Assembly: GCA_005406025.1 (NCBI GenBank)
Contig: BGZK01000088.1
Location: 1 to 64,000 of the forward strand
DNA: 64,000 bases
Source: Eumeta japonica
Lineage: Eukaryota > Arthropoda > Insecta > Lepidoptera > Psychidae
Reading direction: 5' to 3'
Part shown: positions 23,609 to 36,784 of the stretch, in pieces
Numbering within the stretch: the first letter of the stretch is position 1
How the letters are laid out: each line of letters begins with the position of its first letter
Notes under the pieces: generated by a model
Databases searched by the model: none
What the model was told of the DNA's origin: nothing
Seen by the model: the letters and a program-made list of their open reading frames with translations, nothing else
Program-made: the position numbers and the translations under genes

Positions 23609-26600
23609 CTGGAACAGATGATGAAAAATTCTTGTTATTCGACCAAAAATTATGGAAAATTTTTTCATTACAAAAAGCTTTTCTATAAGTATATTGAAAG
23701 AACAAAAACTAAACTAAAACTAGATTATGTAAACATTTACTTAATGTATAGTTTAGAAGTTGTATGAATACAAATTCTGAACTTTAATATTAGGTCAGTA
23801 ATCGGTCCAATATTTACGAATAAGATATATACACTATACATAAGCATAGGACCCTCTATTAGGGTTCAGTATTTATTATATTATAGCAGGCTTATCGATA
23901 TCGATGTGATGACAACGCTGAGATCGAAGCCTAGATGAGATGCCGACAGCATAGCTTATCACAAAAAATCATATTTGACCAGTTCGTCACCGCCACTGTA
24001 ATTTTCCAGAAGCGTCTGATTATTTTTTTATTGTTCCACATCACCATAAAATTGAAGGTGGTCTGCCTTAAAATACGAAATATCGCAATAGGTGTGATTT
24101 TCAGCGATTTTATACATGTTTAAAGGACACTTGTTTCGTTTCTTTGTAGCTATAGTTGTATAGTACATTAGTAGTATAGCTCCGTACAACTTTCACTCTG
24201 TTGAGCACTAATTTCACTGTATTAGGTAAATCCGAGAGATATCTGGCGGCAAATCTAGCGCCACTGAAATTTCTTATTAGATTTTCATGCTCCCACTGTA
24301 GACAAATACACCCCCACGGTTATTTCATTTCATATACAGAAGCTTGGACCCTGGACCGACTGTTGACACCGATGCGGTGACCACGTCAGGGACTCTTGTT
24401 CCCGGGAAACTCATTCCTTTCGCTTTGCGAAGGCACATGAAAATCACTAGTCTGAGAGGTCGTCAATTAACTATATATGGACTTCAAAATGGATAACACC
24501 AAAAACTATTAATTTTTTTAATGGTATGCCGAAGACGATTTTCTTTTTATTTCTCTGGAGAATAATATTATATTTCATATTTTTTAGTGCTGAGGTAATT
24601 AAACTTCATAATTAATTTTCCTTTTACTCATAGCTTAAAATAATAGTAAGTTTTTACTTTTATAAATAAAAGGTTGAGGACCAGTTCTGATTCAGTATTT
24701 TCCTATGGCGTAGACAATCAGTCCAGGGTCCTACATTTTTAGTTAGAGTGCAATCAATTCGTTAGTTTTCAAGAACTTCAAGTTATCAATTTTTCTCAAT
24801 TCCACCAAAAAAGTGCGAGAACATGAATTAGCGGTATTGGAAGCTGTTTTACTATGAAGCTGAGATAATACTGAACCGATTTCTATATAACGTAGAAATC
24901 TTGATGAATTGTCCTGGCATTTTTACCTTTACTTTCACTAAATGATGCTTTGCCAGAGCAAATCCATATCTTTCTATAGAAAATATTCACTTCACGATAA
25001 TTATATATGTTGTATGCCTATAACGTTTGAGAAGTTCCTTCAATTCCTCATGGATCTTATCATCGGTACTCGCTTCTGACAAAAATAAAACTAAAGTAGT
25101 AGTACAATGTTTCATGTCAAAAAGGTATTACCTAAACGAATTTTTTGAGGTGGCATTAAAAAATAAAATATAATTTAGAACCTCCACTTTTAAAGTCGGT
25201 TAAAAGAACAATTTATGAGAGAATAGAAAAACTTATCTATATTGTAACCGAATTCGGTCACGGATGAAAGTATGAATAGCTGTCATTTTAGAAGATTATA
25301 ACGAATGGCCCACAGTATAGGTTGCGCTGTAGTCGCATCGTGTTCTCATCGTGCTACTACTTAGACACACCCTCCCACAAGTTTTTTATATCAGATTGAA
25401 AGGTTCGGATATTAAGCTCCCATATTGAGGTAGTGCATGCTAAAAATTGCTAACGAGCTTTCTCACATCTAAATCAACTAACCTGTGCACTGAATCGAAG
25501 GCACTTCTTTTGGCCAAATCAATTAATGTTACAAAAAACAGGGTCATTTAGGACGACAATTGGGTGAAAAATGTAATCGTTCTGTTTTCATGCGAGCGAA
25601 GTCGCGGCCAATAGGCGTTCTTAAAAATATAAAAAGTTTCACTACGTCAATACAACTTCTGATTATATTTTTGTAATGCTCCCTCTCCGCCGAGAAGCAC
25701 AAATTCAAAGTTAGCCAAGACTCAAAAACTAGATTTTCCCCTTATTCGATTAAATATTTCATAACGAAATTATACGAATCCTGAAGTTCAGAAGACAAAG
25801 TTTCAATTTAAAGTTTCAACATAATTTATGAGTCAATTTGCATTACTGTCGTGTCTCGAGACTGAAGTGTAATTAAAACGTTTTGTAATTTGAGACCAGC
25901 ATCTCGGCAAAGTTCTCGGTTGTTTGAAGTCGTCAGTTCGACTGTAAAATGGAAGCTAAAATTAGGCCGGCTTGTTTTGGAAGTTTAAAAAACACAATAA
26001 ACATATTATGTACGCAAACATTGTATGGAATTACTACAAAGGAAATGAGAAAAAAGAAACAAATATGGCGGGAATTGGAGGAATCATGTTTAAAAAACAT
26101 ATAAGTATTCTTTTTATATGTTATGGCGTGCGGTGTTTATTTTAATATAATTATTTGATACAAAAGTAAGTCTAACTCAGCTTATTTTTACTTTTTGATG
26201 TAATTGTGTTTCTCTGGTTTCGCTCTCGATAAGTACAGTACTATTTTAGGTATTACATTTTTTAATTTTTTGTCAATGCCTCAATTTGGAGCAAACATAT
26301 GGACGGGAAAGCAAAATTAAAATATAAAATATCTACAGTGGTGGTTGACTGAACGTAAAACGTAAAGTATACTCTAATCGCTACGCTGCACAAGCGGGTC
26401 TGACGACAGGACTACTATATATCTTGTAAAAGCAACGCGGCAGCTCATCACCTAGACCAAGCGATTTCTAAATGCAGAAATATATTTTAGGATCAAGGTA
26501 ACGAGTCTCAAAATCCATTATAATACTCAACACTCTAGTTATAAGTGTTATTATTGAATTCTAAAATCGTGGCTAAAATGCTATGTATAAAATTATATGC

Positions 26601-26750
26601 CTAAACAAATTTCCTATACTTTGCAGAACGTAAAGTTAGGAAACCATAATTATTTAGAACATTAATGAAAAGCTCTTAAAATTTGACTAAATAATAACAT
26701 CTCATTAATGACATACTAACTATTTTTTATGACATTGTCGAAGGGTAAAC
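23609..26750. other. Upstream of the receptor's first coding exon: AT-rich with a decayed dispersed repeat
   Basis: This is either the 5' intron or the upstream region of the receptor gene; no transcription start is evident. At about 24820-25215 lies a repeat containing GTTCCTTCAATTCCTCATGG and ending in TTTTAAAGTCGGTTAAAAGA, which I recognise as a common lepidopteran dispersed repeat. A degenerate Helitron-like hairpin (GCGA-gcgaag-TCGC) is at 25592-25606. No gene is recognised. Confidence 0.4.
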
Positions 26751-26754
26751 GAGC

Positions 26755-27290
26755 ATGGGAGCCACCAGAGTGTAGGTGGTGACTGCCACCCCTGGACACT
26801 TGTAACGCCAGAGGAGCCACCAGAGAGTTGGTGGTGATCGCCACCCATGGACACTTGTAACTCCAGAGGAGCCACCAGAGAGTAGGTGGTGACTGCCACC
26901 CCTGGACACTTGTAACTTCAGAGGAGCCACCAGAGAGTAGGTGGTGATCGCCACCCATGGACACTTGTAACTCCAGAGAAGCCACCCCTGGACACTTTTA
27001 ACTCCAGAGGAGCCACCAGAGAGTAGGTGGTGATCGCCACCCATGGACACTTGTAACTCCAGAGGAGCCACCAGAGAGTAGGTGGTGACTGCCACCCCTG
27101 GACACTTGTAACTCCAGAGGAGCCACCAGAGAGTAGGTGGTGATCGCCACCCATGGACACTTGTAACTCCAGAGGAGCCACCAGAGAGTAGGTGGTGACT
27201 GCCACCCCTGGACACTTGTAACTCCAGAGGAGCCACCAGAGAGTAGGTGGTGATCGCCACCCATGGACACTTGCAAGTGCAGAGGAGTAG
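26755..27290. repeat. 55-bp minisatellite with alternating A/B units
   Basis: Ten units start at 26761, 26816, 26871, 26926, about 26981 (shortened), 27011, 27066, 27121, 27176 and 27231. Each contains GCCACCAGAGAGTAGGTGGT, then a type-specific part, then GGACACTTGTAACTCCAGAG. Type A has GACTGCCACCCCTGG and type B has GATCGCCACCCATGG, strictly alternating A-B-A-B, so the true higher-order unit is 110 bp. The shortened fifth unit still carries the A-type variant. All three minus-strand frames are open through much of the array because the unit is not a multiple of three and has no stop; these frames (up to 177 codons) are not genes. Confidence 0.95.
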
Positions 27291-27299
27291 CCAATGCGT

Positions 27300-30080
27300 T
27301 GCCGGCTTCTTGGGTTACAATAGAATATCCGACGTAAAAAGAGATTGAAAAAGGAAGGAAAAGATCTGACAGAGTGGGAAGGGGACTAGTGGAGGGGAAT
27401 TTGTATAATTAAATAGCTTTAAACGTCAAAACATATTAGAATTTACAAATACAGCGAAAAAATAAACAATGTTTCGCTATATATTTATCTCATTTTCTAA
27501 TAGTAGTCTACGATCCAGCATTAAACAAAACCTTATCTAATATTTGAATGTTCTAAGAGCTTATTATGTAGTAAGAGCGCATTTCAATTTAAAACGAATT
27601 GAATAATGTAATAGTTGCTAGAGAAATCGTACTCTTATTAAGTTTAACTAATTAATTTGTAATAACTTTCTAAACTCATTATTTATTAACTGCGACCTTT
27701 GTCGCTGCTAAGTACTAACATACTAAGTAATCCATATGTATTAGTTTTACATACGTGCAAAATTTTGTAAAAATATTAACTGTGATTATTAAACACAAAT
27801 ACTGATTATGCACTGAACTTTGTGTTACTATGTTTAAAATTGCCTTTTTTAATGACAATAAAAAAAAGTTTTGATGCAAAATTTTTTGCCAATTTTTATG
27901 TTTCCCAATTCGTTATAACTAATTTGGTACACTTTTAAAATATTATTTCATTAAATTTACATTTAAGAGAAGGTTTTTCTAATGTCGGATCTCTAGATTA
28001 TAACTGGTCGTACATACAATGTTGACAACATTTCCTAAAACACATTTATTTTCCATAGAAAAGTATATTTATTCAATGACCACATAAATATGAGTTGTAT
28101 AGTATTTTTAAGCGATTGACGAAGTGTATAAAGTTCGAGACTGAATGCAAATAGATATTTTTGAAACCTTCGCTTTTATTGATAGAAATCCTCTTAAGCA
28201 TGGCATTTTTAAACATGTCATTGAATTCCATCAACCTTCTTTATTGAATTAATAAAAATAAAATTTAAGTCTAGACGCATATGCGTTTAAAGTTATAGTT
28301 TGATAAGATTCAAATATTGGAATAACAACTTTTCAAATTCCGTTAGAATAATTTACGTTGTAATAGAAGTTTATTGATGGATTGTCAACATCATGAAATA
28401 TCATCAATGGTTAAAAATTATGTTGCCCCGCCTAACTCTACATTCAGTTAAGTTAGCGTTTAACTGAATATTGAGTTAGGCGCTAACACTCCGTCAAACA
28501 CTAGCCAAGAACCAAGACTTAAGTGAGCCTAGTCTCTCTTTGAGGAGTACCTTGACTTTAAAAATTATATAATATGGTAATTGAAACATAATTTGTACCT
28601 GAAACTTTGTATTGAAAACTTCGTTCTGAAATTTCAGACATTTGAAGTTTTGAAAGATCAAAATCCTCACTCGGCCATTGTTGGAAATGCTGAAATGCAA
28701 AGCTGTAAAAAATTTGCAACCGAAATTTGATATACCAGATAGTATACAAAAAAAGTATCTAGTTTAATCGCAGCTCTTTGATAGGAACGTACAGATGTTG
28801 AAAGTACTATCATAAAGATGAATACACAGACAGAAAATATTCCCACATTCCATATAAAATTATTATCCCATGACCGAATCCAAAATTTTAATAACCAATT
28901 TCCGGTATTAACTTATTCATCGCTACCCCGCTTACGTCAGCTAAACCTTTGACCCTTGTTACAAGAAAAGTGATTGATCGCGCTCGCCTGTCCCTAAGGG
29001 CTATGTAACGGTGTAACTTTGATAAGTTACGAATTCGCCGTATCTTTACGACGCGCATTATTAAGACGGTACGAGGCAACCGATATGTCCGACATGCTTT
29101 CTTGCCTAAGTTGGTTTATCGAAAGCATAGGCTTGTTTGATATGCATTAGGGTTGGCACTGTGTGTTATATTCTTAATAAAAAAAAAAACACAGCACAAA
29201 TCAAATTTGGTCGTTCATTTAAAAGAACAGTTTACAAAAAAATCACAGGCATTTTAATGGGTAACATCCAAGTTTTATAATACTTTGTAAGGCGAGAACT
29301 ATTTCCAGGCATTGTAAAAAAGACTTTAATTCGTATAATATTGCGTATAATATTCGTTTAAATTCAAAATCATTTCCAAAAGCATTATCGACTTTTTTCA
29401 TTTTAATATTTCCCGTGTTCAAGATGCGAGTAACAAATTCCTGAACGTGCAGGTGAATGTCCTCGTTTACATAGTCTTGATGATATCCTGTACGGCCACG
29501 ATATAAATGTGGATATATTTATTTTTCATTGGCGTGTTGGATTATATTAACTTTTGCTTTGATGTTCGATATCTGTCGATTCTCTCTAATCATAATTCGG
29601 TTCATTCATACGTTCAGTAGATTCACAGCGGAGGACCAGTTTCGAGGGTCAACAGTGATTTGCATGCTGTATGTCACAGGTAACCGTCTGATAAGATATT
29701 ATAAATAGTTTTCTTCGTTTCATAACAGTTACATTTAAATAAAAATATTGATGACGTTCAAGCAAGAATAGAAATACAAGCCTATGCGTTAATACAAAAA
29801 TAGAGATTTGATTCAATAAAACTTGAGAAGTATTAAATTTTTTTTAATTGGAGTTTATTGGAGTTTACTCCTTAAGAATCGATTTCATATTTAGGCCCAG
29901 GGTATGGAATTTTATGGGAGTAAAATCAAGTGTTAGATAAATGACGTTACGCTATCGTCACGGTTACTGAAATAAATAAAGCGTCATGGTTACTGTTTAC
30001 ATTTCAGTCAATTAGAATGTGACAAATATAATAGATTTTCTTCACGAATCATTGTTAAAGTTCGTAAAAAGAAGGGGGTT
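27300..30080. other. AT-rich sequence without recognised genes
   Basis: Apart from the hairpin at 28430-28481, this stretch holds only AT-rich sequence. Short open frames at 28494-28749 and 28888-29079 (-) show no known domain. A GC-richer stretch near 28920-29090 has no recognisable function. Confidence 0.4.
28430..28481. repeat. Strong 22-bp hairpin
   Basis: GCCTAACTCTACATTCAGTT plus AA (28430-28451) pairs with TTAACTGAATATTGAGTTAG plus GC (28460-28481) across an 8-base loop, with two mismatches. It may be the remains of a fold-back transposon or a short structured RNA; no flanking duplication decides this. Confidence 0.6.
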
Positions 30081-30088
30081 CTAAACTA

Positions 30089-30418
30089 TTGAAGAAACGT
30101 TACCATGAACTTCCACTTATACTTGGTGGAGATTTTAATATTGATTTTAATAAAGAAGATGATTTCCGTTTAGTACAATTTCTGAAAGATGAACTGAACT
30201 TAGATTTAATTTCTGACAGAACACTAGGGACAACTAGATATGGTACAACTATTGATGCGATGTTTTCACGATTTATCACACATGTATCTTCCGACATTCA
30301 TGTATCATATTTTAGTTACCATAAACCAATTGTTTCAGTGTTTAATGATACCGCTATTGTTCCTGTGATAAACATTACGCAAGATAACGTCAATGATAGA
30401 GAAAATCAATCTTACTAA
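30089..30418 (+). pseudogene. Helitron/Helentron-type endonuclease domain fragment
   Basis: The 109-residue frame contains LPLILGGDFNIDFN, the catalytic GDFN motif of endonuclease/exonuclease/phosphatase enzymes, then LNLDLISD, LGTTRYGTTIDAMFSR and VSYFSYHKPIVSV, where the histidine stands in the position of the C-terminal catalytic His. This combination matches the apurinic-like endonuclease found with Pif1-type helicases in insect Helitrons/Helentrons. The N-terminal half of the domain is missing and no helicase lies beside it, so it is a fragment. The nearest Pif1-like pieces are 30 kb away at 60.9-61.6 kb and are not evidently part of the same copy. Confidence 0.65.
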
Positions 30419-30419
30419 A

Positions 30420-33400
30420 AATTTTATTGTATAATATAATTATTTTCAATATTTTCTTAAATGACGAATTAATTGTTTTACTATTAACACAAATAAATGA
30501 ATGAATTGTGTATTATGCTTTGAATAATATAATAGATGCTTTCATTTACCGTTATACTAATCTATATGTATGATATCATCTTAAAGCAGTAAACTCCATT
30601 CGTGCGTCGGAGCTGACACACTTTTTTTTTCCTGTCTCGATTAAGTTATCCTATGACGTTATTCTCCTTTCAAATTACTAGATAGTGCTCAATCATTATT
30701 TTCAAATCTAGATAAAATCTCAGTAATTATGTGTATTTAGACCGAATTATGATTTCTCGTAAGGTACTAACTTTTCAAATGCTTCTTAGTAATATATAAT
30801 GCATAGGTTGAGTGACTGACAAATATTGAAAATTTTTATTATTGTGTTGATCTTTATTCGAATTTTTTTATTTATATGCAATACGATTACATAAGAATTA
30901 TCATTACGTTTTAAAATTACAAACTAATATTACACATAATAACGTTACATGATTTTGCGCATTTTTATTTTATTTCATTAAACGGTCATTTGGATTTAGG
31001 GCTGTTAACGAATCTGTGCCCATGAGTGACTAAAATACTTGGACGAAACCTTCACATGGTGCCTGTTTGCCCAAAAATTGGAGGTTATCTTTATTACTTC
31101 AAAGACCAGTATATAAAGAATACCGTCCACCCAACACTTCGCTTTCACAATATACCTGATGACCTTTATAACTTTTGTGCGGTAGGGTTGTTTCACTTGA
31201 ATGAAATTGATGCTTAAATTAAAAATGTTACCCCAACAAAGCGGGGGACTTAGATTAACTAGCTCGGACTAAACACAGCTTATGTATGGGCTCTAGAGAG
31301 CTATAGGCGGTATAGAGTCGGGTGCCATGTTGCAGAAACTTGGAAAATTACGCTATGAAAGTGTAACAGGATACTAAGTTTTCAAAACAAATCTGTGCTA
31401 ATTTTTACGACAAACCAATGCGAAAGTTTGTAGTAAAGTGTTTCTTTGAATGTTAAATGGCCAGGTCTCTTGACTTACAATTTTTTAAACGCGTCTACTT
31501 TGTGAATTTCAGTGTCTATAAAATAAGAAAAAAGTTTTCTAAGCAAAATGTTTGTAATAAAAGCAAAAAATTTCTCTCAGGATAGACTATTTTTGGCTGT
31601 TTCGCCAAACCAAATGAGTTTAATCTATCGATTCGTTTACAAATGATTTGAAAAAATGCTTTTTTATTTTTTGCAACAATGTCTGTTGGTTTGTCGATTG
31701 AATGGACTGACTTTAAGGGGCTTAATATTGTTTCACTGAAAATTTTAAGATGATTTAAATTTAATGATTATAGATGAATAAAATATTTAAAAAAAACTAG
31801 TTTCTAAATTATTCAAAATTTTCTCAATAGTCAAACTTGAGTTTCCAAGTGTTTAAAATTGTGTAAAATCTCTTACACTTTGGAGTTATTTGAAAGTGGA
31901 AACCACCTTTATGAAAATTTTTCTCCAACGATAAATGTCTTATACAGATCATACAGTCATATTAATATGCGGACAGTATCGTTAAAAATGTAAGGATACC
32001 TACCTAGCGCCATAAAATATATAGACTTCAAAAAAATCTGGGTAAGTGCGTATAAGACTCTCATGTTGACGGTTCCGTATAATGTTAATTACGTATGTAG
32101 ATATTTCATCCATCAAGAGTCTCAATGATTTTCGTATGTGTTCGATATTGATACTGGCGAGATATTGGTGTGGAAATTTCAACTTTAGCTTTTTCTTAAA
32201 AAGATTTTGAAATTCCTGAAAACATCTAGCGGGATGTTAAAAAATGTTCTTCTATACATAAGTCTACATCAGGGTATACTATAACTGCAAATGTAATTTT
32301 GTGATTGCAAAAACATATCTTTTCATGTGATTCAATTACAAATTGACAATTTTCGGCATTCATGCATTATTTGTTATGTGAGAACTCGTTTCTTGTCAAA
32401 TTTTATGATTGTAGGTCAATAGAAGTACCCTGTAAGTTTTCATTCACTTGAAAACGTCAAAATGTAAGACATATTTATTAATTGCGTTGACTCAGAAACT
32501 TGATTTTTTATTACTCTAAGAAATTGTAGATCTAAGTATAAGATATGGATTTTAATTTGATATCTTGACGCATATCTGAGAAAAAGTGTCTGACAGGCAA
32601 ATAGTTGGAAAAACCGACAGACAAATAAACGAACGGGCAAATGGACAACGAAGTGATCTTATAAAAGTTACTTCTGAGATGTTGAATCCTCAAAATTAAT
32701 TTAAAAAATTTGAAGTCAGAAACGCCATGATTGCGAGTTTTTTTTGGAAACAGTCAATTTTATTAACGAGAAGTTAAGGAAGACACCTAGCTTAGCACAA
32801 AGGGAGGAGTCGCGTGCATGCCGCGCCGTTCATCTATTTAAACAAACCACTTCCAGCACCATTTTCCACTTCCATTATCTATGTCCCTTCCGGCTTAAGG
32901 ACAAATACGTCTTTGAACTTCAGCCCTTTGAAGTGACGAGAAAATCTTCCCGCTCGTGTCTCTATGCGTTTTAGTAATAGATCCCTCCGAAATTGATTTA
33001 CTTCGACATTCACTCATAAGGTAACTAGATAATTTAAATACGCAAAAAAAAAATGTAACTTACTTTCCTTTTATAGCTCTATTGAGAATTTGGAATTCAA
33101 TATAAATCTATTGAAGTCTAAAAGTGTGCCGTAAGTCAAAACAAGTCTAATTGTTTTTGTCTGGTTAATTTTTATGTTATCCAAGTTTAAGTAATATACC
33201 AATAACAATGTTCTTATAGAATTGCTGTGGTATGCGAGTTACCGTGAATGTTTGAACAAAAAAGACATACAAAATATGAATTCAATTTTATAACACAATG
33301 AGCTTATTAAAAACAAATATTTTAGTATTGTGGCCAATCGATTAAAGTCGCCATTTATTTGCTTATCTGACTGCAGGGTAATATGAAAAAGTGCATTCTC

Positions 33401-34130
33401 CCACTTACAGTGGTCAGGTGGATAAGAAGTTTATCTTGTTTCTGACTATAACTACAGAGGAGGAACGAACCGAAGATCTCGCCCTAAATTTATACATCCC
33501 TTACACGTGTTTCGGAACTCCCTTCCAATTTAACCCCCAAGCCTCCCGGTCCCTCGTTTATCGCTATATTATCACATCCCACTAACTTATAAAATATAAT
33601 GAACGGTGAGTATATATTTAAAGTATATCGAAGTGCTCGATTAAATTAACAAAATGTACTCAAAGATTGTCAGCTTTACAATGTCATTGTGATTCCGTTA
33701 AGTAAGCCTGTCTATAAACAGGATTCCAGAAAACCAATACCATAATAGTGTAGCTTGCTTCTTATTTTTAATTCAGCATTTTATAGTCTATTCATTCAAA
33801 TGCTGAAAAATAAGAATAGCGCAAATTTTCTAATAACATTACAAATTAGGTAAAATATATAATCATACAAATAAATATAAAAATATAAAATATAACAAAA
33901 GTATAATAATTCAAAAAATACATGCTTATGTCTGATATACGACATTGACGATTTTAATATAATTTCAAATAATTAGGTAAGAAATATATTTTACACCTCT
34001 CAATTGTCATTAGTTTACGTAACGCTTTATATTCATAATTACAAACAAAAAAAATGCTTATTTGTAATGTGATATATTTTAATATAAGTTTTTAATAGAA
34101 GGTGATTTTTTTGTTAGATATTATGTTTTG
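30420..34130. other. AT-rich sequence with scattered repeat pieces
   Basis: Near 31005-31217 both strands are open for over 60 codons, but I recognise no family. At 32580-32690 a stretch with ACAGGCAAATAG, CGACAGACAAATAAACGAAC and ACAACGAAGTGATCTTATAA matches in inverse the GGGTTC/GACAGAC-type repeat seen at 41.05, 41.69 and 53.58 kb. Small open frames at 32744-32974 and 33391-33585 (+) are unassigned. Confidence 0.4.
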
Positions 34131-34131
34131 T

Positions 34132-34221
34132 ATGGATGTCAGTGAAGAAAGATAGATATGCAAAGACCGTAGCATGTATAAATCTATAATCCCTGCCTAC
34201 CCATGTGAGATATAGGCGTGA
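34132..34221 (+). pseudogene. LINE reverse-transcriptase C-terminal tail, fragment
   Basis: The frame reads MDVSEER, stop, ICKDRSMYKSIIPAYPC and then stops. This corresponds to the C-terminal end of the LINE found at 51896-52157 (MNVSEPRELCKNRT and VVSAYPY). Only the last 30 residues survive, as expected for a 5'-truncated insertion. A TATTATTATT run follows. Confidence 0.5.
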
Positions 34222-34224
34222 GCT

Positions 34225-36530
34225 TATATTATTATTCTTTACTATCCTTTATTTGTTTAATCTATATTATATTTTATTGTTAGTTGTTTACATACCTCTT
34301 TAATCTCCACAATCCAATGGTTATACGTCGTCATTTTAATAATATCTACCCAGATTCCTAAAATACTTCGACGTTGTCCCCTATCGTGTACTAAGATTCT
34401 TAGTGTTATAAAGTACTTCTAATGTTATAACCTATTAAATAACTACATTTTCAATTTGAATGAGATTGGTTAATACTTGAAATATGGATTCACTAACGGG
34501 GAACTCATGATAAGATATTTTTTATGAGGGATATACTAATATCGACTGTGCATCGTTTTATTATTTTTTTATTTTAATATGGACGCACGCTTTTGCGTTT
34601 ACAAAAAGAGAAGTTATAAAAAGGTCACATCACATGCAAAAACAACTTATGTTATCTCGTAATTTAAGCGGATTTGAGACCCCAACTTATATTAAGCTAA
34701 GCCTCTTATTGCTTAAAATATTTTTCTGTTCATAGGTGCCTTAAAACTATGTTGCTGATGGTAATGCGTTTTAGTGTAAACCGTTGTAAGCCAATGCAAA
34801 AGTAAAAAAAAAATACGAGGAAACGATACTCTAAGATTGAGTATATTAATGAATAATTAAAATCATGTTTCGATAAAAAGCAGTCAGAAAAGAATAAAAA
34901 CCATTGTAGTGCAAAGACAAAATATAAATATAATAATGCATTGTGGGACGCAAAAAGTCATTTCGCACAAATTTTACAAAAATATTTTCTTACATCTTTC
35001 CAGTGCATAAAATTTGAATTCATTCAAAGCCCCAATAAGAGAAATCTGTGTTTCTTTTAAATGTATATGAGTTTTATGGGGTTGGCTCTGAAAGTACTTT
35101 GGGTTTTATCACCTATCACTGCAAGATCGACCGATGTGCAGTTATGACCTCATATATCCAAATGTGATGTGCATGCGCACATCTATCTATAATCAAGGAA
35201 TGTACCACAACAATAGCATTGATATTAGCTACCAAATCACCATCTAATTCAGATTGTTTATTGTTCACTAAATCTACAACAAATAATCAAAAGTAAAATT
35301 TGAGGTACAGTCCAATAGGTAATGTAAAAATATTTTCATTTGTCGTGAATTTATTGATTTTGTTTTTATACTACATATTTACATATAGATGCAGTTACCA
35401 TTGCCTTAAATTACATTCATAATTGGAGACCTATAACGAATAATATACAACACTACAATTTTAATAGTTTTTGTGTATTCAACTCTATTGCAAGAGTAAA
35501 TCCAGATAGAAATGTAGGTCACGAGAGATAGAGAGAGAGTGTGTCTATGTGTGTGTGTGTGTGTGTGAGAGAGAGATAGATGAAATCAGACTTGTACCTA
35601 CAATGTCAAAATGGAGCTCTTAGGACCTACGTGCGTGCCTTAAGTACTATGCAGTTAGTTCAAAACTACTATTGTTACGGACAGCCGCGTTCTTAACGAT
35701 AATTTGTAAATAAATGCATTAAATGTTTTATAAAACGAACTAGGTTAAGAATTCTTTTGTGTTTTTATTGTATTGTGTGTGTTAATTAAATAATCCGAAT
35801 AGTTGTATTTTATTACCCGGATAGGGATTAGTTCTAAGGAATTATATTTTTTGTCTATTTTTGTATATTTATCGTATTTTTTAGTATACAAGTCCAGAAT
35901 ATTATTTTTTCATACGCGACAAAAAAATACAAGCTATGGAGTACATTTATTTTTAATTGTGATTACAATTTACTGATTAATTATGTATAAAGTTTTGCTT
36001 AACAATGTTCCGAATACGTAAAAAAATAAACAAATGTAATACATGTTTTTTATTCTCGAAGTAGCAACCCTAAACACGAAATAATACTGGCCATTTTAAA
36101 AACACGATAAAATTTTATTCGCCTATAGGGTCTGGTTTATGGGCTCCTATCTTTTTTGTGGGTTTTATCGTGAGTTCATTCGCAAAACGATTTGTCAGGG
36201 ACTTTCCTGCCGACATGAATTAAGTACGAGATTTAGCTTAAACGTTACGTATCGAGACGAATACGAGTAAAATGAAATTAGTATTTTAAATAGTAAATGC
36301 TTAATAGGATTTTAAAAGTTTAATTCTAATTTCTGTATACGACTCAATCGTTTCTATAAATGTACATTTTTTACGATTCACCACATTTCTAATTACATTA
36401 CTTATTTTTTGGCACTGTTAACGGCATGCGACAATTGTAACACAAAACACAACCTAATGAGCACACCGATAGATATATATAGGAACAAACGCTAGTACAC
36501 CTATACTATTTGTATGTGTGTATACATATA
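34225..36530. other. AT-rich sequence with a GA/GT microsatellite
   Basis: A GAGA/GTGT compound microsatellite is at 35525-35580. No gene or recognisable element is otherwise seen. Confidence 0.5.
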
Positions 36531-36534
36531 TATA

Positions 36535-36780
36535 TGGGCGAAGCTGCATGCTTTCCGCACTCCACTTCGCCCGCGTGGTCATACAACATATTCTTTCATT
36601 TTTATATCGCTCGATCTTGCTATCAATTCCAGTCCCAGTATTGTTTCTGATTTCGATCTGAGTCACACTTTTGATCCTAATCTGAGTTTCCGCACTCAAT
36701 TTCGACCCGATTCCGTCTCAATTTCGGTCTCACTTCCGCTTTAAATTTCGTCACCACTACCGCTCACAGTTTTGATTTGC
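36535..36780 (-). mobile_element. Helitron 3' end fragment with degenerate array, copy d
   Basis: CACTTCGCCCGCGTGGTCAT at 36563-36582 is the reverse complement of the Helitron 3' hairpin region seen intact at 38.06 kb, with the terminal part scrambled (a GCATGC lies where GCTAG is expected). It is followed by a degenerate GATTTCGGTC-type array at 36595-36775. It is probably the same family as the complete copy, in the same orientation and 5'-truncated. Confidence 0.5.
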
Positions 36781-36784
36781 ATTA

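Noticed and set aside
26727..27260. 177-codon open frame and others on the minus strand
   Set aside because: They are translations of the 55-bp minisatellite; all three frames are open for the same reason, and there is no gene context.
26755..27290. Regular repeat array resembling CRISPR
   Set aside because: Units are contiguous and alternate between two near-identical types; there are no unique spacers, and the genome is eukaryotic.
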